This document shows, one piece after another, positions 48,525-59,400 of a stretch of DNA of 64,000 nucleotides. The notes under the pieces are model-generated. The model was not told where the DNA came from. It searched no databases and saw nothing but the letters and a program-made list of their open reading frames with translations. A program made the translations under genes and the position numbers. Source of the stretch: Carposina sasakii (lineage: Eukaryota > Arthropoda > Insecta > Lepidoptera > Carposinidae); contig CP053162.1 of the NCBI GenBank assembly GCA_014607495.2, positions 4,968,469 to 5,032,468 of the forward strand, given 5' to 3'. The stretch's first letter is position 1, and every line of letters begins with the position of its first letter.

Positions 48525-50157
48525 TATACATAAGTATAATAATATAATTTGTTGGCTTTAGTTTGTAAATATGTAAGTAATACTTAAAGCTGACTTACAG
48601 AAAAATGCTTTTTTTTTACTAGTTGCGCGTGAGTGAATAGTAGTGGTGATAATACTAACACAAACGAAAATACCTACATAATCTAACATACCGGGTATGG
48701 GTTGTTTTATCGAAAAGCTATGAAAATAGCCCACTATAAAGAACCTATTTCGCAGAATTTAAGACTCGGAATCACATGGTTAATTTAGAAGTTTGTAGAC
48801 CATTCCTGACTTGTTAAGGATAGCTATCTACATAATATCTGAAAATAAAATTGCTTTACAAACGACGAAATTATAAGGTAGCTATCACATTAAAATACAA
48901 CTGAATTGTGAATCCCTCTTTTGAATTCGGTTAAAAAGGGATCGCTGTAAGGAAGGACGCCTATGTTTATTAAGAATTCTTGCGAATTCTGGTCAATGTT
49001 TTCAGTTTCGGCAACTACGCTCTGGTGTAAAATTAGTACCTAACAACAGTATAGTAGTTAACCTTTTATGTGATGAGTAGCAAAAGCACTTTGAAAAATT
49101 AATACTTTTAATTTAATATTATTTTTACAAGATTTTAGGAGTTGGAATCGGAATCGAAGTTGGTATGGAACTGTCCTGTGGAATGGGTGCCGGGATTATT
49201 TATACATGAGAGTTTCGGGAAGGGAGGGTTGGAAAGGATTCTGGGGACAAAACTATTTTATGCTAAAACTATTTTAAAACTATTCTCTAATAAATCTTTC
49301 CTTGGCACGGTGTGACTTTGTGTTCTTCGTGGCGTATTGTGTCTTTGGTCGTCTCAGGAACATGTGTCCGGTATTTCAATAAACAATAATTTGTAAAGCT
49401 TTATCTTTAGGCGCGGCGTGGTGCCATCCCTTCGTTAGTCATGCTGGAGCACACGTGTCTAACACGTAATAAACCATCTTCATCCACGCATGAATTATTT
49501 ACACTGAAAACCCTTTCAAGTACGAGTACTTCCTTCCTCATCTCACATCTATTGTCACAGAATACTTAATGGTACCTACAAGTGGTATTGCTCTTAAAGA
49601 CCCAAAGTATTTGTTGATAGCGGAAACCGACAACATGCAGTATTCTAGAACGCAGTACAACGTACAAAGTTATGGCTCTTTAGTCAACTCGGGCTGCTCG
49701 AACTCATCCCGCGGGATTAGTTGACCTATTGAATGTTTTGAATCGGTCAACTAATCCCACTGATACTTTTTATGATTTATAGAGTCGCGAACAAAATAGT
49801 TTGACTGTAGATTTACGTATTTATTTTAAAACTATGATTTCAATTATCTTCACGTAGTATTTAAGTACATATTAATGAAACAACGGTCTTTTTTATTGTT
49901 ATTATTTTTTCGACCAAAATAATATTTTTTTTTTCAAATCTTTAAATAATGTTGTACTTACCTACTAGATTTCATTTTTTTATTATTTATCAAACGGCTG
50001 TGATTTTTTAATAATACATTAGTAACTATAACAAAACCGATCGACATGCACGGAAGAAGATGCGGCTGGTGTAGGTATTCTAGTGAAGCCTCGCATCAGC
50101 ACAGGAAAATGATTAAGTTAGCTATGCGTAAACCAAAGAAATTACGTGCTACTTTTA
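48525..50157. other. Gene-poor stretch
   Basis: An M1 half at about 48690-48790 ('atcgaaaagctatgaaaata', 'gcccactataaagaacctat') and a reversed SINE-C piece at 50040-50110 ('cgacatgcacggaagaagat'). Nothing else is recognised. Confidence 0.4.
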
Positions 50158-50631
50158 CACGGTGTTTGTGACAGCCAGGTAAATATTGATACCATCACTT
50201 CAGACCATGATTCTAAGGCGGAAAACACTGAAAATTTTCGCAGGAAAATTCCACAATTTTCTAACATTTTTTCATATTAGTAGGAAAAAAATAATTTACT
50301 TCTTTTAATTGGGCCTTAGATAATGACTTAAAAATACAATTTTAACATAAAGATGTTTTTCGGAAAAAGTTACCTTCAAAAAAGTTCAAATAACTGATCA
50401 AACCTAATGGAGAGTCACGAGGGATCCAAAAAACAGCAATGTGTTACACAATAACCAATAGGCCCACTTAATTAGTCATAGGAGTGCCCGATACAATTGG
50501 CGCGGAGAGCAAAGATTACTGATAATCAAATCAAAAATACATTTCTTGCGAGTAATAACACTGTCGTATAACTCAACACAATGGTACTTGTTCAGCATTT
50601 CAGTATTTGCCTGGATGTCACTCACACCCTG
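50158..50631. repeat. M3 MITE, 474 bp, TA-flanked
   Basis: The left end 'cacggtgtttgtgacagcca' pairs with the right end 'tggatgtcactcacaccctg' as imperfect inverted repeats, with TA at both sides. The interior contains 'gaaaattttcgcaggaaaat' and encodes nothing. Confidence 0.7.
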
Positions 50632-51794
50632 TATATGGAACTCTAGTAGTCTACGAGTATTGTCGCATTGTTGCTAACAGCCAATAGGGTCGTTTACAGT
50701 TTTTTTTATTTGTATTTACATCGAAAGATCATAAAATAAAAGAAACATTTACGAAAGAAAAACTTCGCCAGCGTGAAAACTTTCCTGGATATAACGATTT
50801 CAAAATCACAATTGACTTGCCAGAAAACGGTCCATACAAACGGCTATCACGACATGACGTCACTCTTTATGCAACTTGTATGTGTGTAAAAGAACTTTTG
50901 TTCTACAGCTATCTATATTAAATGTTGCGTTTATAAATATGGCCACATAACAAAAGTTGCTGTAAATGATTCAGGTGGACATGTAATGTTATAATTACCT
51001 CATTTGGACACATAATCAAATTGTAATTTTACAGATAGGTATGATTTTGATTATTTATTTTGATAAAAATAAGATGTTATTAAGATTCAACCATAGGAAC
51101 CCTTAAGATTTGAGAGACTTTGCAAACTTAGTTACGACATATCATGTTTTCAACAAACAATCTAGATTTAGTGATCTTTAAGGTGAACTGGAGATAAAAT
51201 TTTGTATGAAAACGAAAGTAGGTAAGTAAATTAATTTTCAATGAGATGCCAGGGTATGGCTCGATAACGATGTCAGAGACGGGACAACGCTGACTCATGA
51301 ACTGACTTGCATTAAAAAAGATGCGAAATGTTCGTTTCAATAGAAGGATACCAAATTCCTGGTTTCAATAAAATTCCGCTGTTTCATGTATTTTCCTTTG
51401 TTTCATTTGACAGTTTTAAAAGCATGGATTTTGATGCAGCAACAGTAAAAATATTAATTTCGGAGGTTTTAGCGAGACCTTACGACATAATGAAGATGGC
51501 TTCCGTTGCATAATTTTTACAAATTACATTATGCAAATAACAATTTTAACTGGATACTGTAATTACGTTCTATTTTTGCGATTTCAAGGATAACATTTGA
51601 TTATATAAAGACTTGTCTTCAGCATATTGCAGTCCACTGCTGGACGTAGGCCTCAATAATAATGACTATTGTGATTTAATTAAACCAAATTCGTATTTGT
51701 GTTTACACTTGAACCATTATTTTTGTAATTAGTTGAGTAAATAAATAGATTGTAAGCTATCAAGATTATTTTGAACTAGGTACTATCTCTGCCG
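50632..51794. other. Gene-poor stretch
   Basis: Contains only a SINE-B end fragment at 51619-51655 ('attgcagtccactgctggac'). No splice-bounded coding exon is seen. Confidence 0.4.
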
Positions 51795-52035
51795 TGTAGT
51801 GTCAGCAGAGTAGAACAGCACCACGTCTGCCCGTGGTATCGTAAGAGAGTTACCGGGAGGTGGGCAGCAGGGCCTACTGTGTTGACAAAATAGTCCGAAA
51901 ATAACACTGCGGTCATCAATTTCGTCTGTCCAGCGTGGTGACTATGGACAAAATCACCCCTGTTGTAGCAGTAGACTTGTGGAATGCCCTGGCGGAGGCC
52001 TACGTCCAGCAGTGGACTGCAATAGGAGTAGGCTG
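51795..52035 (+). repeat. SINE-B copy
   Basis: 'gcagagtagaacagcaccac', 'accgggaggtgggcagcagg', 'ccagcgtggtgactatggac', and end 'cgtccagcagtggactgcaa'. Confidence 0.75.
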
Positions 52036-53135
52036 TACTATATTTCTACTACTAACCTCCCCCCTACTACCGAATACTTGTAAGTAGGGTCCTAATTGCC
52101 ATTTATAGTACCTACATTGATTAATGTACCTACATGGAATTTTCACAAATATGTTGAAATCAAATGCAATGAGAGAGATTTAGAGGCAATATTACCAAAT
52201 AGTGTTTCACTTAATTGCCCAGAGCCAAACAAACAAACCTACCTATGTCATATATAAAATTCTCGTGACAGTATTCGTAATTAAACTTGACCAATGCAGA
52301 AACGCCTTGACCAATTTTTATAAACTTTTGTATATCCGATCTATAGATCTAACTAAATCACACCTATAAATATTAGCAAAGTTTTTTGGCAATAAAAATA
52401 CTTAGTGTGATATTTTTGTCACCAACCATTGGAAAAATAAATTTCAATGAAATTGATTTACATTGCAAAACAACCTTTTAGCGTAGGTATAAGCTAATTT
52501 AGTATCTACAGATGTAATTCTCCTAATTCCAGTATTGTTGAGACCTGGTAACACTGTCCGTGTCTTTTACAGAAATATACCAAATATTTCGCTAGTAATA
52601 ATTTAATTGCCTTAACTCGAATATTAGAAGACAAGAGAACTTAATCTTTTATGTAAGAAAGGATTAATCCGTAATGTGTTGCTAAGCGCGAAAATTATTG
52701 CCGTGTTGCTTGGAGCCCCTAAATAGCGTCAGGGTAGCTATATATAGGTATAGTACCTATTTGTTTCTATGGTAGGTAGCTACTACAATAATTATAATGT
52801 ATGAGGTGTATTTACGACATTAAAATATTCAGGTAAAGAACACAAGACTACTGTATCGTTGTTTTGTACAGGGTGTAACAAAAGGGGTATTGAAAACAGT
52901 CCACTTTAGAGCACCTATCCGCAATATTTGAGACTCGGAATCACATTCTTATAAAACTTCCTCAATAAATAAGATATTCAGGACAAAAATTCGCAATTCG
53001 GACAAGTACCTGAGATTACCACGTAGGTTGTACCTAAACAATCTCTACACCCTAATGCTAGTTAATAAGCAAGCTTATACTTAGTAGGCTTATGTTCAGC
53101 GGTGGATTTCAAATGATTATGACACTTTCTCAGAC
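52036..53135. other. Upstream region of the chemosensory protein gene
   Basis: Holds an M1 half at about 52868-52960 ('cagggtgtaacaaaaggggt', 'tttgagactcggaatcacat'). The gene's promoter should lie close to 53100, but I see no clear TATA box at a standard distance. Confidence 0.4.
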
Positions 53136-55790
53136 ATGAAACACCTTGTGATCTTCGCGCTGTTAGCAGCTGCATCAGCCAGGCCGGAGGAGGCATTCTA
53201 CAGCAGCAAATACGACAGCTATGACGTCACCGAGCTGGTTTCCAACACACGACTTCTCAAGGCGTTTACTCACTGCTTGCTTGGAGATGCGAAATGCACG
53301 CCAGATGGCACCACTATTAAAAGTAAGTGTTTATTGAAATAAGATGATTACTAACAAGGACTACTACCTACTTGAGAATATACAGGGTATAACATACTTA
53401 AGCGAAAAGATATGTAAATAGCTCACTATACAGGGTGTAACAGAAGGGGTATGTTAAGCGAAAAGCTGTATAAATAGCCCACTATAGAGAACATATTTCC
53501 TAAATTTGAGACTCGAAATCACATTTTTATTTTTCAAGATTGTATGAAAAGTCCTGAGATATTTAAAAATTCGCCATACTATCGGGAAAAATAAAAATGT
53601 GATTTCGGATCTCAAATTTTGTGGATAGGTTCTCTATAGTGGGCTATTTATACAGCTTTTCGCTTAACATACCCTTTTTGTTACACCCTGTAGAGAACCT
53701 ATTTCCAAAATTTGAGACTCGAAATCACTGTTTATTTTTGAAGATGATATGAACATTCCTGGGCCCATAACCTGTTGAATTTGTGAGTAAAAGAGGAAAA
53801 GAAATTTTATAACGTGTAGTTTATTATAGATTTACAGAGAGACAAAGTCAAGTTGACAACAGAACTAGCGATGTACTTCACAAACTAGTGTTGTACCTAT
53901 TTCACGGTAAAGGAGAATTTATTATTCCAACATTCTCCATACTATCTGGAAAATAAACATGTGATTTCGAGTCTCAAATTTTGGAAATAGGTTCTCTATA
54001 GTGATACATAGTTTTCCGCTTAACATACCCCCTTTGTTACAGTCTGTATAATCAACTTTCACCTTTTATTTTTCTCAAAGAGTATACAATACAGTTAAGT
54101 ATGTTTAAAAATATCATTTTAAGACCTGAACCTACCCCGCTGTGCTAAACGTAATTGCGGGATCTAATTCAAGATCTTGCGACTACACCCACTTATCACC
54201 AGTAAGCATATAAAATCCCACGTTATAAGGGGTGAGACTACCGCCGCTCTTTATTATTAAAGTGTCTATATTAGGTATCTATTTTAGATTTTCATAAACC
54301 GCGGCCTTATTTACCAAGGAAAAGTTTTCTTTTCAAATCACCTCAATTTTCCTTGGCATTTTAACGCCTGGGTCTAAGTGAACAAGATCTAAAAATAATT
54401 GGTTTACAAAGTACAACTTAATATAATTTGAGTGAGGACTACCACAGAATGGGTCAATAAATAATTTTACGTATATTCGATGATTATAAATAAACGTTTC
54501 CATGAAACTAAATACTATTTTAATTCAAGAGAACCTGATATTTTTTGGTTAGGTTTTGACTATTAGGTAAAACTTTTTATCGGCGATGCCATCGTCAAAC
54601 TTTTTAAATAGATTGTAACTCAATTTATAGCTTAGTAACGAAAACTTTGAACGGTTGATTGATTTCGAGTTGCCTGCAGAAAAATGGGCTGGGATCGCGA
54701 ACTGTAGAGTCCGTTTTTCATGTCATAACTTCTATGCTTGATTTCGGTACTAATATTTTTTGTATGCAGTGACACAGAGAATGTAGTTATACTGAGTCAT
54801 ACACATCCAAAGGAACTAGCGCCATAATCCAAAGGAACTATTTGGTACAACGCATTTATATTCTGTGGTTTGTAATTCATTGAAATGAAAGTGCTTTGCT
54901 CTAATTTCCCCGAGTCGAGACGTGAAACGTTAATTACAATCCCCATCACTTAAGAACAACGATTGAGGAATGAATGAAAGGAGTGAGCTGTTTGTTTGTT
55001 AGATAACATCAAAATGTTTTTGTAATTAATTACCTCAATGTAAATAGACTGGTATGATTATATGATTACATATATAATCTCACTCGGGTGAAAAAAATTT
55101 CATTTTCTTAATAATAATATGTTTTCCGTATTATGTAGGTATACTTATGAATTTGTTAGTACAAAGCACTTTCTTATATTTCTCTAAACCATTTAGTATT
55201 ACCAGCTGTACATTTATAACTACTTAGGTAAAAACTTCCTACTTAACTAGATACTTAAAATAAATTTTCGATATAACTATTTTAATAGATTTTGAATCCT
55301 GGCAGATTATGATATGTTTTTTCTACTAATCTTATGCATTAGAGTTTGCGATATGAGGAAGTTTAGCTCGAAAAATGAGACGAATGGATAATCTTTTTTA
55401 CTTCTTCTGGGTGTCTTATCTTGGCTATGAGCTAACGTTTTTCCTCTTTCACGGTTTTTGAATAAACTATGCAGTTTGTGTCTATTTTTTATACATAGTA
55501 GCTCTAACATATACTTATAGTTTACACGAAAGTCTCGGTTAGTTTTATTTTAATATACCTACTAGATACTTTACAAAGTTAATTAAATTTTTTTTCTAGA
55601 ATGGCTGCCCGAAGCAGTGCAGACAGACTGCACTAAATGCACAGAAAAGCAAAGGTCCCTAGCAGCTACAGTGGCGAAGGCGATCATAGACCAACTTCCA
55701 CAGCAATGGGAAATGCTGGCCAAAACTTACGACTCCGAGGGAAAGCATACGGACAGCTTCAACAAGTTCATAGAGAAGTATGCTCTGTAG
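53136..55790 (+). CDS. Chemosensory protein (CSP/OS-D family), two exons, 125 aa
   Basis: Exons 53136-53322 and 55600-55790, joined in phase 1 within a Lys codon (IK|KWLPEA). This one-intron structure is the usual CSP pattern. CSPs are small secreted helical proteins that carry hydrophobic ligands in sensory and other tissues. Residues 1-15 (MKHLVIFALLAAASA) are a signal peptide. The four cysteines are spaced C-X6-C-X18-C-X2-C (C47, C54, then 'TDCTKC'), the exact family signature. Other landmarks are 'SSKYDSYDV', 'CTPDGTTIK', 'LPEAVQTDC' and 'CTEKQRSLA'. The 2.28-kb intron is filled with M1 MITEs. AATAAA at 55818-55823 is 28 nt after the stop, and a gypsy element is inserted right after it. 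The ligand cannot be inferred. Confidence 0.93.
53431..53690. repeat. M1 MITE, 260 bp, in the CSP intron
   Basis: The left half 'cagggtgtaacagaaggggt', 'atgttaagcgaaaagctgta', 'taaatagcccactatagaga' returns inverted on the right as 'gttctctatagtgggctatt' and 'ttgttacaccctg'. TA flanks both ends (53429-53430 and 53691-53692). It is the cleanest M1 copy in the window. Confidence 0.85.
53691..54050. repeat. Second M1 element interrupted by unrelated sequence
   Basis: 'gaacctatttccaaaatttg' and 'agactcgaaatcactgttta' begin a half unit at 53694. The closing half 'atgtgatttcgagtctcaaa' ... 'cttaacataccccctttgtt' ends near 54045. About 180 bp of other sequence separates them. Confidence 0.55.
54051..55599. 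other. Rest of the CSP intron
   Basis: AT-rich, no coding frame with support and no full repeat unit. The acceptor 'aattttttttctag' at 55586-55599 opens exon 2. Confidence 0.5.
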
Positions 55791-55817
55791 ATTACTGAAT
55801 TATGAATGTGAATTGCA

Positions 55818-55823
55818 AATAAA
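55818..55823 (+). terminator. Polyadenylation signal of the CSP gene, next to a gypsy insertion
   Basis: AATAAA lies 28 nt after the CSP stop. The target duplication of the LTR retrotransposon (TATAT, 55826-55830) starts 3 nt later, so the natural cleavage site and downstream element have been displaced to beyond 61237. Confidence 0.7.
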
Positions 55824-55830
55824 TATATAT

Positions 55831-56265
55831 AACGGATCAGGGGTAAGTTCGGCGGGTAGGTCATGGTCTTGGTTATCCATGACGGCACAGATGTTGTACA
55901 ATTTGTGAAATAAAAACACTTTCTTAATCTATTACAATTACTTGTTTTATTTCAATCACTTTATATAAACAATCACTTAAAATAAGTCAGATGCAAATGG
56001 ATTAAATTAACACGCGTCAGAGCCAATAGGTTAGAGTGCGTGCACCACTTGTGCTAGCTGTCAACCGAATGCCGTTAACATGGCCGACCACACAACTACC
56101 CTATTCGGGAGTATTGCCCGCTCTTATTTTAATTCTGCTTAAAAATGCTAACAAACCATACTGAAATAATTTAGAGTCATAGACAATCAATGAAATTAAT
56201 GAAATTAAATTACAAAATAATCGGATACAATTCTAACAGTCATTATATTGACTCGCGCGCCGTCA
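55831..56265 (-). repeat. 3' LTR of the gypsy element
   Basis: 435 bp, the downstream LTR in element sense. It lies closest to the CSP gene, antisense to it. It contains 'aataaaaacactttcttaat' on the plus strand near 55910, a possible poly(A) signal for CSP read-through transcripts. Confidence 0.92.
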
Positions 56266-56499
56266 CGGCCGTCCTACATATTCACACGTCCTCGGGTGCA
56301 GAGTTATTTGCATCATCTCTTGCATCTGTGAACAAATAACACATCGGTTTACACTAAGCACCGCTTGGTCACCCTGACTTCAAACCAGATTCGAACGTTC
56401 AAAAGATATCTACAGAGCCACATAGGCTAGTTAGTAAGACTCATTGGTGCTGCACAAATTCTTGCCACGCAGGCTTGATATTGTCACACAGCAGGCTAA
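56266..56499 (-). other. Short spacer between gag-pol and the 3' LTR
   Basis: About 230 bp after the gag-pol stop in element sense. It contains several 'cacgcaggctt'/'cacacaggctt' units that continue into the end of the coding frame (56520-56635). A purine-rich primer tract is not obvious before the LTR. Confidence 0.5.
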
Positions 56500-59400
56500 C
56501 TAGTAACTTCTAATACGCAAATGCCACGCAGGCTTGCTAACGCCTCGTAGGCTCGTCAATGTCACGAGGGATTGTAAATGCCACGCAGGCTTACCAATTC
56601 CACACAAGCTTGCAATGCCACACAGGCTTTCCACGCACAGCCGAGAAGATAAATAAAAGGTAGCGTACGTAATAACTAACTTACCATTGCCGTCATCGGC
56701 TCGTTCTGTCTCTACTTGATTAATGGGAACTTCTAATCCGGCACTCAACTCTAAGGGAACGTAGCACTCGGGCATGGCACGTACGCGGTCGTGTGCGTAC
56801 TTATACGTTCTATTAGAGTTAAGCGCTTTCAGCAGGTACCTATCACCATCCAACAGCTCAACTATCAAGTATGGCCCTTTATATTTCGGGTCTAACTTTG
56901 TTTGGTTACGTTCGTGATTCTCTAACAGTACATAATCACCTACTTTAAACTTTTTAACTTTTGCCTTAGTACTATCGAATCTAGTCTTTTCGTACGTAGC
57001 GCTAGCTTCTATTTCTCGTGCCGCTTGTTCCCTAACAGAATCTAAGTCAATTGTAGTCTCATCTGTATCTAATGTCATTAAGTCTAGAGGTCTACCCACT
57101 TTACCAATAAAAAGTTCTAAAGGACTTGCTTTCGTAACCCGACTCATTGTACAATTGAGAGCAAGTTGAATATCAGGTAACGCGTCTTGCCACGACCTAC
57201 TTTTACTTGTCTCAACAGCTGTCAACATATTTTTTAGCGTAGACATAACCCTTTCTACCTGTCCATTTGCTCGACTAGTTCCTGTTGCTATTAAGTGTAG
57301 GTTGACGTTATGTGTATTGCAATAGTCTCTGAAATCTTTCCCTGCAAAACATCGGCCCTGATCTGCTATGACACGTAAAGGCGCGCCAAAAAGGGAAGCA
57401 CTAAATTTCAACGCTTTAATCGCACTATCTGAGTCGATGTTTCGTGTATGGTATAAAATAACAAATTTTGTAAAAGCGTCTATAGAAACAAAAACATACT
57501 CCTTCGTATCCTTCTTGCCACTTAATTTTCCTGTCGCGTCCATGTGGATGGTATGCCATGGGATCGTGGTCTTGGGAATAGGATGTAGTGTAGCTTGAAC
57601 TTTACCAGAGTTAGATTTTGCGACCCGGCATGTAACGCAGTTTTCCACGAATTTCCTAACATATTTGTTCATATTCGGGAACCAAAAATGACAAAACACC
57701 TTCTGTAAAGTTTTCTCCCATCCCAAGTGCATGACACTTTCGTGAACGTGATTTATTATGGCCCACTGGAACGCCCTAGGTACTATAGGCAACCAAGTAC
57801 TTTTATTATTCCGATCAACCTTTCTATGGAGCAGACCACGCCTAATCTCATACGTTTTAGCAATGTCGCTGTTAAGTTCATTTGCTTGTAGTTTAGTAAT
57901 GATCGAAACAATTTCAGTATCCTTTTGCTGTTCGACTTGCAGCCAAGAATCCGATATTTCCGTAAGATTAATTCGCTTTTGTTCGGTTTTGGTGATTTGC
58001 CCTACTGTAGGTATAGGATTACGCGAGAGGAAATCTACGTGACCCATTTGTTTGCCCTGCCGATATTCGATGTCGAAGTCGAACGTTTGCAGAAAACACC
58101 ACCACCTGTGTACGCGAGGCGTGAGATCAACTTTTGATTTCGACGCTTTCACGGCATTGCAATCAGTCACAACCAAAAATTTCTTGCCCTGTAGATAATG
58201 CCGAAAATGTTTGATAGCATTTACTATTGCCAGCGTCTCCAGCTCGTATGAGTGGTAATTGGATTCAGCGCTGGAGGTTCTGCGACTGTAGTATTCAACA
58301 ACATGTAATTTTCCATTAGCTTTTTGCATAAGAATTGCCCCATAACCTTCAGCGCTGGCATCCGTATGTAATTCTGTAGGAAGCTCTGGATCGAATATTG
58401 TTAATACAGGTTTGTCCGTCAGTATGTTTATGATGTTTTTACGAATCTTTTCAAGCTCGGGTGTCCATTTAATTTTTCCTTTGCCTGATGTTAGACCATA
58501 AAGGGGGGCTGCCTTTTGTGAAAATCCAGAAACAAATTGTCGAAAATATGAAGCTAAGCCGATAAATTGACGGAGTTGAGTAACTGTCTCGGGCGGAGAT
58601 AATTCAGTAAGCGCTCGAATTTTACGAGGATTAGGTCTGATTTCACCAGAAGATACCTCAAAACCTAAAAATTCTACCCTGGTTTTAAGAAAAGCACATT
58701 TCCTAATATTTAAAGAAAAACCTGCATCAGTTAGCGCTTTAATGACGAGTTGTAGTCGTTCCAGACCTTCCTCAATAGTGCGAGATGGAATGATAACGTC
58801 ATCGATATACACAACGGCGAATGACTCAGTTAAGACACCCAAAGCTCTATTAATAAATCTCTGATAGACAGAGGGTGCATTCCTGAGACCGAAGGGCATT
58901 GACAAATATTCAAACTGCCCGTCTGGTGTCACAAATGCAGTCCTTTCAATAGAGTTTTCATGAACAGGTATCTGATGATATCCACTAGCCATGTCCAAAG
59001 ATGTAAAATAATTCGCTCCTACTAATCGTTGAATTTGGTCCGAAATTAGCGGTAAGGGATATCTATCAGGTACCGTGTTGCTATTTAACTCCCTATAGTC
59101 AACGCAGAGCCTATCGGTGCCATCCTTCTTTTTAACCAATAATATCGGGCTGGCAAAAGGAGAACAACTTTCGCGAACGACACCAGCTGTTATTAGCTCC
59201 TTGATTTGGCAACGTACTACATGCCTCTCGTTTGGACTTAACCGGTAAGGTCTCCGTTGAACTGTGCGGTTAGGGTCGATTAATTTAATTTCCAACTGTC
59301 CTATAGTTACTCTACTAGTCGGCGTGCCCTCAACAAAATAGTCAGAATTATTTTCAAGCAATGAAATTAAATGTTGTCTTTCGCGCCCAGATACGTCGCA

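Noticed and set aside
51328..51513. 61-residue frame beginning MFVSIEGYQI
   Set aside because: No family motif, signal peptide or splice-site support; chance frame in AT-rich DNA.
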